IMG/VR virus record: IMGVR_UViG_3300013132_000279
Location: 1 to 22,803 of that record
Direction: 5' to 3' (one strand)
Length of the DNA stretch: 22,803 nucleotides
From: a virus
Numbering within the stretch: the first letter of the stretch is position 1; every line of letters begins with the position of its first letter. A model generated the notes under the pieces. It made no database searches and was not told where the DNA came from. It saw nothing but the letters and a program-made list of their open reading frames with translations. This document shows, piece by piece, positions 16,408 to 21,733 of the stretch. The translations under genes were made by a program, and so were the position numbers.

Positions 16408-17861
16408 TATATATTATCCGCTGAAGGACGCAAGGCTTGTGACAAGCTCTGACGTTCGTTGATTACATGTCTATAAACTGTGTATTCCAATAAACTACCT
16501 ACAGTAGGTTGACTTGTAATAGTAAATCCTATGTTGCCGCTAACATTAGACATGGTATTAGTAATAGGTATACCATTCAGTTTTGTTCTCACACCATAGG
16601 TGCTTGTATATGGGACTTTAGTAACTACAGTCCCATATGGACTTGTATTGCTTAAAGTAAACGATATAGTTGATGCGTTAGCTTCTGGAGTGTATGCACT
16701 TGATACACGAATAGCGTCCCAAGCTGCCGCGTTACTCATAAATTTCTCGGTATTGTTTACAAAGCCACTGCGTTGTGTTGTATTGTTTATACCTGGTGTT
16801 AGATTTGTTCTCACCGCATCCTCTACCTTAACCCAACGACGGCCATCATAACGGAACAAGCGATTAGGTTGATAATCTAAACGTAGGTAATAAGTACCGA
16901 CCCCTGGATCAACTGGGAAGCTAATGCCAGCTGCAACGGTTCCACCATTTGGTGCAGTACCATCACCGGTTAAGTACCCTTCTACTTTAACTGTTGAAGT
17001 CAAATATTGGTCACTAGCATCATCTATAGTAGTACTAGCATCAATCACGGTTCCATCTAAAGTATGTGTCGCTTGGCTAGCGTCTAACCCATTAGGATTG
17101 CTAGGTAATCCATCTGGACCCAAGGCTAAAGTATAAATTGAGCTGGTATCATATCCGCTCTTAGGTACATCGGTTTCTGCACGCTGTACAACAGCATCAT
17201 TAATTTCAATAAGTTTGTTGTACGTGCTGAGTAGATCAGTAAGAGCGCGATCGCTGCTATCAACAACACCATCGCCGTTCATGTCTAAGTTGTTGATAAT
17301 ATCTTTGTATTCTTGGCTGTCTACCAATGGTTGTATTTTAACACGCCATAAGTGTGGATACCATAGAGGACTAAAGCCTTCCGCTGCACGGGTAGCATCC
17401 TGCACTACATAAAAACGTTTAAGTACCACAGGAACTGTATCATCCAGTGGATAGTAATCTTTTAGGAACGGCATTTCTAACACATCACCTACCATGATCT
17501 TACGACCTAAGGTGTCAATCATGTCATTAAGATGGAATGTGGCAAATATAGTATCGCCGGTTAGGAATAACCCAAACTGCGTTAAGTCAAAATCACTATC
17601 GTTAATTCGAAACTGTGTACGCATTGTATAAACACTAGTGTCATACTTACGATCACGGTTTTCTAAAAATAACAGATCTTGTATGGCTGTAATACCAGTA
17701 GTGCCGGGTTCTGTATTGCTAACAAAACCAGTGTCTTGTACACCCAAATATTTGTGTAAATTAATATCAACACCGCCCACAGTGAACTGTTCGCTGATAT
17801 TTCTATCAATAAATTGATAATCGCTACCTTTCTGCGGTCTGTAAAGTGATAATCTTGGCAT
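16407..17861 (-). CDS. 14: Neck protein gp14-like (484 aa)
   Basis: Neck protein that joins head to tail in T4-type virions. The N-terminus (RNISEQFTVGGVDINLHKYLG, QDLLFLENRDRKYD, FDLTQFGLFLTGDTIF, KRFYVVQDATRAAEGFSPLW) matches the long gp14 version I know from cyanophage-type T4-like phages; T4 gp14 itself is 256 aa. A calcium-loop-like DMNGDGVVDSSD lies at residues 193-204, followed by a short helix, as in dockerins or EF-hands. The C-terminal half has GTYYLRLDYQPNRLFRYDG and RWVKVEDAVR, an accessory module similar to one in gp15. RBS AGGA lies seven bases before the ATG, and a late element at 17891-17884 drives the gp14-gp15-Nudix transcript. Confidence 0.85.
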   Translation of the reverse strand: MPRLSLYRPQKGSDYQFIDRNISEQFTVGGVDINLHKYLGVQDTGFVSNTEPGTTGITAIQDLLFLENRDRKYDTSVYTMRTQFRINDSDFDLTQFGLFLTGDTIFATFHLNDMIDTLGRKIMVGDVLEMPFLKDYYPLDDTVPVVLKRFYVVQDATRAAEGFSPLWYPHLWRVKIQPLVDSQEYKDIINNLDMNGDGVVDSSDRALTDLLSTYNKLIEINDAVVQRAETDVPKSGYDTSSIYTLALGPDGLPSNPNGLDASQATHTLDGTVIDASTTIDDASDQYLTSTVKVEGYLTGDGTAPNGGTVAAGISFPVDPGVGTYYLRLDYQPNRLFRYDGRRWVKVEDAVRTNLTPGINNTTQRSGFVNNTEKFMSNAAAWDAIRVSSAYTPEANASTISFTLSNTSPYGTVVTKVPYTSTYGVRTKLNGIPITNTMSNVSGNIGFTITSQPTVGSLLEYTVYRHVINERQSLSQALRPSADNI

Positions 17862-17883
17862 TACATATTCCTATTACGTCTAG

Positions 17884-17891
17884 TATTTATC
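17884..17891 (-). promoter_or_regulatory. Late promoter element GATAAATA for the gp14-gp15-Nudix operon
   Basis: On the minus strand the octamer GATAAATA lies 22 bp before the gp14 ATG, the same spacing as before gp13 (21 bp) and the 970-aa gene (23 bp). It is 5 bp from the -35 box of a sigma70 promoter pointing right. Confidence 0.76.
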
Positions 17892-17896
17892 AAGTC

Positions 17897-17925
17897 TTGA
17901 CAACCTACCAAATTGATGTTATACT
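17897..17925 (+). promoter_or_regulatory. Sigma70 early promoter for the 17932-19611 cassette
   Basis: Consensus -35 TTGACA (17897-17902), 17-bp spacer, -10 TATACT (17920-17925). Transcription would start at about 17931-17933, essentially on the first ATG at 17932. The -35 is part of an imperfect 17-bp palindrome (17887-17903, arms TTaTCAAG / CTTGAcAA) that also covers half of the divergent late element. Confidence 0.9.
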
Positions 17926-17931
17926 ACGAAA

Positions 17932-18201
17932 ATGAATAATCAAATACAAACAAGTATGGATTGGGCAAAGGTGCAAACAAACATAGAAGCACCTGTGTAT
18001 AAAATGAAAAGATACAACCATGAAATGTTTAAGGTAAGTAGAAACATTGGGTACATGATTAGTGCGCTAAGTAAAGAAGAAGTAAACTGTCGTAAATTGG
18101 GCAAGCAAACAGAAAGACACAAAGAAATGCTTGACAAAATAAACGAAGAGATAGCAAACTATGAACGTATGATAACTTTTGCTGTATTATTAGCGGGATA
18201 A
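17932..18201 (+). CDS. Hypothetical small early protein (89 aa), possibly leaderless
   Basis: Not recognised. Largely helical, charged sequence with possible coiled coil (SKEEVNCRKLGKQTERHKEM, DKINEEIANYERM, about residues 47-80), ending in a short hydrophobic stretch (TFAVLLAG). There is no Shine-Dalgarno before the ATG at 17932, and the promoter predicts a transcript beginning at or within a base or two of this ATG, so it may be translated from a leaderless mRNA. In-frame Mets at 17956 and 18004 have no RBS either. First gene of a three-gene early cassette. Confidence 0.72.
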   Translation: MNNQIQTSMDWAKVQTNIEAPVYKMKRYNHEMFKVSRNIGYMISALSKEEVNCRKLGKQTERHKEMLDKINEEIANYERMITFAVLLAG

Positions 18202-18206
18202 ATTAT

Positions 18207-18413
18207 ATGGTAATTATGAGTATTGAAGAAGCATACCGCGCAGTGCGTGACTATGGTGAAATGAATGAACACTATAGTTTATGGTCAGCGGTTAAGTGTA
18301 TGGAAGATGCGTGGGATGATCTAGACTCATATGATCGTACAGCATATAAAATGGTTAAACGAGAATTATCAAATCTAGTAACAAAAACAGTAGAGGAAAA
18401 ACATGGCAATTAA
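18207..18413 (+). CDS. Hypothetical small acidic early protein (68 aa)
   Basis: Not recognised. Helical acidic protein with two aromatic-rich stretches (EMNEHYSLWSAVKCMEDAWD, DSYDRTAYKMVKRELSNL). The ATG at 18207 has GGGA eight bases upstream; the ATG at 18216 (MSIEEAY) is an alternative. It starts 5 bp after the previous gene and overlaps the next by 11 bp, so the three genes are one transcript. Confidence 0.72.
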   Translation: MVIMSIEEAYRAVRDYGEMNEHYSLWSAVKCMEDAWDDLDSYDRTAYKMVKRELSNLVTKTVEEKHGN

Positions 18414-19611
18414 AATTGACGGCGCAAAGAAAAAAACTAAGGTAGTAGCACGAGACCCTATTTTCTTAGATGAAAAAGCAGTGGGTACAGAACCAGTCTG
18501 GGACGCACAACGAGCAATAGAGTTTACAGACGAGGTATTTGACCATAACTTCCGTAAAAGTATGCGCTACTATAACTATTTCTACTCTACTAAAGATCTT
18601 AAGAAATATCTGGTAGAGTGGTTGCGCACACATGAAGGCAAGGACGGAGAGTACCATCACTTAGATAAGAAAACTATTGACTATTATGCCAAAACTAGAG
18701 ATAATTTAACTCCATTTACTGCCTGTGCCATCGCAAAAGCACATACACAAGGCATGCCCCTACGTGATCGTCATGTAGAGTATCTACTTAAAACAGTTAA
18801 AGAAGTTATCAAACTGCAAGAAGAGATAGTAGAAGAAGATGTTCCCGCTGATGACAGCAAGAAGGCACCTAAGACTGACGTAAAGGTGCCTACAATACAA
18901 GATCGCATGAACGCAATAGCAGACAAGCACCAGCTACACTTTTTAGAACTAGAAGATCAACTGTTTGCTGGTGAAACTGTGGACCCTAAAGCCTACGAGT
19001 ATCTAATTGGCAAAAATGTAGCACCTGCTACTTTAGCACGTATTCTTAGTCCTTTTGAACGTAGCCGAACAGAGTTTGCTGAGGCACGCACTAGTAAAGA
19101 TGAAGATACTAAAGATGCGTACGGGCATTTAAAAACTGCCGACTATAAACGCTACGATGCGTTTTATACTGCGCTATTTGATGGTTTTGCTCAATACGGC
19201 CAAGTTAAGAAAGCAACTAAGAAAGCGGCTGTACGCAAACCGCCAGCAAAAGAAAAACTGGTTGCTAAACTTAAGTATCTAAAAACAGACACCGCAACTA
19301 AAGCAGTAAGTATTAATCCTGTTGATATTATTGGCTCTCAAATATTGTGGGTTTACAATATTAAGACACGCAAACTGGGCAAATATGTAGCTGAAGAATA
19401 CAGTGCGCTTAATGTTAAAGGTACTACTATTACAGGATATAGTGAAAGTAAGAGCGTAAGTAAAACTCTACGTAAACCTGAAGTACAAATAAAAGAGTTT
19501 TTAGGTGCAAGTAAAGTTGATTTGCGTAAGTTCCTTGAAAACATCAAAGCCACCGAAGTAAAATTGAACGGGCGCATTAACCAAGATACAATCTTGCTAA
19601 AAGTTCAGTAA
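18403..19611 (+). CDS. Conserved-type hypothetical early protein (402 aa)
   Basis: Family function unknown. It is basic and mostly helical, with an acidic-to-basic linker around residues 145-165 (EEDVPADDSKKAPKTD) and an Ala/Lys/Pro-rich segment about 268-290 (KKATKKAAVRKPPAKEK), followed by a C-terminal domain of about 110 residues (SQILWVYNIKTRKLGKYVAE, KGTTITGYSE, LRKFLENIKATEVKLNGRIN). This C-terminal pattern resembles long hypothetical proteins I associate with T4-like phages of aquatic bacteria, but I know no assigned role. GAGG six bases before the ATG. The Lys-rich linker could contact nucleic acid; that is speculation. No terminator follows; the gp13 hairpin/late promoter begins 4 bp downstream. 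Confidence 0.8.
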   Translation: MAIKIDGAKKKTKVVARDPIFLDEKAVGTEPVWDAQRAIEFTDEVFDHNFRKSMRYYNYFYSTKDLKKYLVEWLRTHEGKDGEYHHLDKKTIDYYAKTRDNLTPFTACAIAKAHTQGMPLRDRHVEYLLKTVKEVIKLQEEIVEEDVPADDSKKAPKTDVKVPTIQDRMNAIADKHQLHFLELEDQLFAGETVDPKAYEYLIGKNVAPATLARILSPFERSRTEFAEARTSKDEDTKDAYGHLKTADYKRYDAFYTALFDGFAQYGQVKKATKKAAVRKPPAKEKLVAKLKYLKTDTATKAVSINPVDIIGSQILWVYNIKTRKLGKYVAEEYSALNVKGTTITGYSESKSVSKTLRKPEVQIKEFLGASKVDLRKFLENIKATEVKLNGRINQDTILLKVQ

Positions 19612-19614
19612 ACG

Positions 19615-19660
19615 AAATTATCCTGTTATCAACGATAAATACTTGGTAACAGGATAATTT
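19615..19660 (+). promoter_or_regulatory. Hairpin that can hide the gp13 RBS, late promoter in the loop
   Basis: Two 16-nt arms, AAATTATCCTGTTATC (19615-19630) and GGTAACAGGATAATTT (19645-19660), pair over all 16 positions in RNA (15 Watson-Crick pairs and one U-G). The 14-nt loop holds the late element GATAAATA. The right arm contains AGGA, the Shine-Dalgarno of gp13 (ATG 19663). Early read-through from 17897 would carry the closed hairpin; late transcripts starting near 19647 lack the left arm and should be open. Known precedents: T4 genes e, soc and 49. Confidence 0.8.
19634..19641 (+). promoter_or_regulatory. Late promoter element GATAAATA for gp13
   Basis: Octamer in the loop of the 19615-19660 hairpin, 21 bp before the gp13 ATG. 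Confidence 0.77.
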
Positions 19661-19662
19661 AC

Positions 19663-20577
19663 ATGTCATTATTACCAGCAAACGTATCAGCACAAAGCGG
19701 CTTAACAGCTAATCTTAGCTTAACCACAGAAAGCCTCTATAATCCAGTAACTGGCACTGGTGCAGGCCCTATTGCTTTTGATGCTAATCTACAAGCACAA
19801 TTAACCACAGTACAAAGCCTGCAGAACGATATCACTGACTACATTCGATTGCGTTTGGGTTATGGTATGATTGATGTTGAGGCTGATAAAGAACATTTTG
19901 ATATGGGGATTAAACAAGCATTGATCCGTTATCGTCAAAAGAGTTCAAACGCAGTTGAAGAAAGTTATGCGTTCTTAGATATCTATCCTGAAACACAAGA
20001 ATATATTCTCCCTAACAATATTATGGATGTTAAACAGATTTATCGACGTGGTATTGGTAGCGTTACAGGTACAACTGCTAGCCAATTTGAACCATTTGCA
20101 AGCGGCTATTTAAACACTTATATGTTAGTAGCTGGCCGTGTTGGTGGGTTAACTAACTACGAATTATTTGTAGATTATCAAAAACTTGCTATGCGTATGT
20201 TTGGCGGCTTTATGAACTTCTACTGGAACAAAGTTACTAAGAAACTCACTTTAGTTCGCAAACAACCATTCCAGGGTGCTAATAATACAGCACAATCTGA
20301 AACAGTTATGTTACATGTGTTTAATGTTAAACCAGATATTGTATTGTTAAACGATCCGCAGGCATTTCCATGGATTCAAGACTATGCGTATGCACTAACA
20401 TCGATTAGTGTTGGTCAAGCACGTGAAAAATTTGCATCTATTGCTGGCCCACAAGGTGGCACGACCCTAAACGGTACAGCTATCAAAGCAGAAGGGCAGG
20501 CCTTGCTAGATAAATTAGACGAAGAAATCAAAAATTATGTAGACGGTGGTCAACCATTAACTTGGATTATGGGCTAA
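19663..20577 (+). CDS. 13: Neck protein gp13-like (304 aa)
   Basis: Forms the head-proximal neck ring with gp14 and helps join filled heads to tails. Size matches T4 gp13 (309 aa). The conserved segment NDITDYIRLRLGYGMIDVEA, then HFDMGIKQALIRYRQKS and EYILPNNIMDVKQIYRRGIGS corresponds to T4 'LRRLGAPIINVELT...RALELYGEY...VTRILRTNIGS'. Later aromatic-rich MFGGFMNFYWNKVTKKLTLV and FPWIQDYAYALTSISVGQAREKF complete the plan. RBS AGGA lies within the hairpin arm. It has its own late promoter, is on the plus strand opposite to gp14 and gp15, and is followed by the kinase promoter. Confidence 0.87.
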   Translation: MSLLPANVSAQSGLTANLSLTTESLYNPVTGTGAGPIAFDANLQAQLTTVQSLQNDITDYIRLRLGYGMIDVEADKEHFDMGIKQALIRYRQKSSNAVEESYAFLDIYPETQEYILPNNIMDVKQIYRRGIGSVTGTTASQFEPFASGYLNTYMLVAGRVGGLTNYELFVDYQKLAMRMFGGFMNFYWNKVTKKLTLVRKQPFQGANNTAQSETVMLHVFNVKPDIVLLNDPQAFPWIQDYAYALTSISVGQAREKFASIAGPQGGTTLNGTAIKAEGQALLDKLDEEIKNYVDGGQPLTWIMG

Positions 20578-20583
20578 TAGCGG

Positions 20584-20612
20584 TTGACCTTCTAGTAGTA
20601 AATCTATAAAAT
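20584..20612 (+). promoter_or_regulatory. Sigma70 early promoter for dNMP kinase
   Basis: -35 TTGACC (20584-20589), 17-bp spacer, -10 TAAAAT (20607-20612), each five of six to consensus. The start of transcription would be near 20619, giving a short leader with GGGGG as RBS. Gives the metabolic gene early expression independent of gp13. Confidence 0.75.
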
Positions 20613-20636
20613 AGTAATATCAAATTGGGGGTTTCA

Positions 20637-21317
20637 ATGAGTCGTATCATCGGCATTTGCGGGTTCATCGGGTCGGGCAAAGATACAGTTGCTGACTATC
20701 TAGTTAATTTTCATGGTTTTAAAAGAGAAAGTTTCGCTAACAGTTTAAAAGATGCTGTGAGTCATGTTTTTGGTTGGGATAGAGATCTTTTAGAAGGTCG
20801 GACCAAACAAAGCCGTGAGTGGCGAGAAACTAAAGACGAGTGGTGGAGCAAACGTCTCAAACGAGATATCACACCACGTTGGGTTCTACAGTACTGGGGC
20901 ACAGATGTAATACGTAAAGGGTTCCATAACGATATGTGGGTGGCTAGTTTAGAAAACCGGCTACGTCAGGCACAAGACGATATTGTAATTACAGACTGTC
21001 GCTTTCTTAATGAAATTAAAGCAATCAAAGCAGCAGGCGGACAGGTTATCCGCATTAAACGTGGTCCTGAACCAGAATGGTATGATGCGGCTAAAGACTA
21101 TAACAAAGGTATGAAGCGCATTGGCTGGGCCTTGGGTAAGGATATCTTAGATAAAGCCGGAGTTCACGCAAGTGAATATAGCTGGGTTGGTAGTAAGTTT
21201 GACTCTGTACTTGATAATGATAGTACCTTAGATGAGTTGTTTGAGCAAGTAGAAGGGTTCTTAGCGACTAAAAATCTGGAACTAAATCCCCTTGACGCCA
21301 ACCAAGTCCTTCTCTAG
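20637..21317 (+). CDS. 1: Deoxynucleoside monophosphate kinase, gp1-like (226 aa)
   Basis: Phosphorylates dNMPs to dNDPs for phage DNA synthesis in the cytoplasm. Walker A P-loop GFIGSGKDT at residues 9-17. Also seen are GRTKQSREWRE and the family hallmark TPRWVLQYWGTDVIRKGFH followed by DMWV, and a Walker-B-like DIVITDCRFLNE; length is close to T4 gp1 (241 aa). The start is the ATG at 20637, with GGGGG (20627-20631) at proper distance. An in-frame TTG at 20625 overlaps this RBS and is not the start. The last 50 bases overlap the convergent zinc-ribbon gene. Confidence 0.92.
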   Translation: MSRIIGICGFIGSGKDTVADYLVNFHGFKRESFANSLKDAVSHVFGWDRDLLEGRTKQSREWRETKDEWWSKRLKRDITPRWVLQYWGTDVIRKGFHNDMWVASLENRLRQAQDDIVITDCRFLNEIKAIKAAGGQVIRIKRGPEPEWYDAAKDYNKGMKRIGWALGKDILDKAGVHASEYSWVGSKFDSVLDNDSTLDELFEQVEGFLATKNLELNPLDANQVLL

Positions 21318-21633
21318 CAACTTCGTACTGACAGTTAGCACAGATTGTTTTTAAGTTAGTTAGACTGTTATTATTAAGATCACCATCGATATAGTAAACA
21401 AATAGTTGATCTTTATACTTTGCCTTAAAGCCGCACTTTTCACAGTGCGGTTTCTTTTTATATCCAGCTTTATGCCAACCAGGTACCTGCGGCGGCAAAC
21501 GTTTCTTTTTACGAATACAACTGTCACAACGACTCCTATAATATGTCTTACCCCACATCTTATAGTTGACTGCACAGGGCTTTTTACCACAAACCTCACA
21601 TAATTTTCTGTATTCCATATGGTATTTAGCCAA
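21268..21633 (-). CDS. Zinc-ribbon / degenerate HNH-like protein (121 aa)
   Basis: Four CxxC pairs at residues 12-15, 36-39, 64-67 and 98-101, plus Cys20, suggest two zinc-binding modules. The second module has the layout of an HNH endonuclease, VYYIDGDLNNNSLTNLKTIC and CANCQ, but the catalytic first His is Tyr and the terminal His is Gln, so nuclease activity is doubtful; a DNA- or RNA-binding role is more likely. The start is uncertain: TTG at 21633 (MAKYHMEYRK) or ATG at 21618 (116 aa), neither with a good Shine-Dalgarno. It lies convergent to, and overlaps by 50 bp, the dNMP kinase gene. No clear promoter found upstream. Confidence 0.78.
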   Translation of the reverse strand: MAKYHMEYRKLCEVCGKKPCAVNYKMWGKTYYRSRCDSCIRKKKRLPPQVPGWHKAGYKKKPHCEKCGFKAKYKDQLFVYYIDGDLNNNSLTNLKTICANCQYEVAREGLGWRQGDLVPDF

Positions 21634-21659
21634 TAGCAGTGCGCGAACCTTTCAAAGGG

Positions 21660-21707
21660 CACTTTAAACCACTGATTTAACCAAATAATAATAAATAGTT
21701 TAAAGTG
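21660..21707 (+). promoter_or_regulatory. Inverted repeat around the gp18 late promoter
   Basis: Ten-base perfect arms CACTTTAAAC (21660-21669) / GTTTAAAGTG (21698-21707) with a 28-nt loop that contains AATAAATA. A shorter alternative pairing, ACCACT (21668-21673) / AGTGGT (21704-21709), also keeps the element in the loop. The gp18 RBS (GAGGA at 21719-21723) is outside the stem, so this hairpin would not directly block translation. Confidence 0.55.
21690..21697 (+). promoter_or_regulatory. Late promoter element AATAAATA for gp18
   Basis: One-base variant of the GATAAATA octamer, 36 bp before the gp18 ATG, in the loop of the 21660-21707 inverted repeat. Confidence 0.62.
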
Positions 21708-21733
21708 GTATCATTAAAGAGGAATACAACACT

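Noticed and set aside
20625-20636. TTG at 20625 as start of dNMP kinase
   Set aside because: It overlaps the GGGGG ribosome-binding site that serves the ATG at 20637, and the family begins a few residues before the P-loop.
21656-21684. Sigma70 promoter for the zinc-ribbon gene in the same back-to-back geometry as the other two sites
   Set aside because: The expected -35 position reads TTGGTT (three of six) and no -10 box is found at 16-18 bp.
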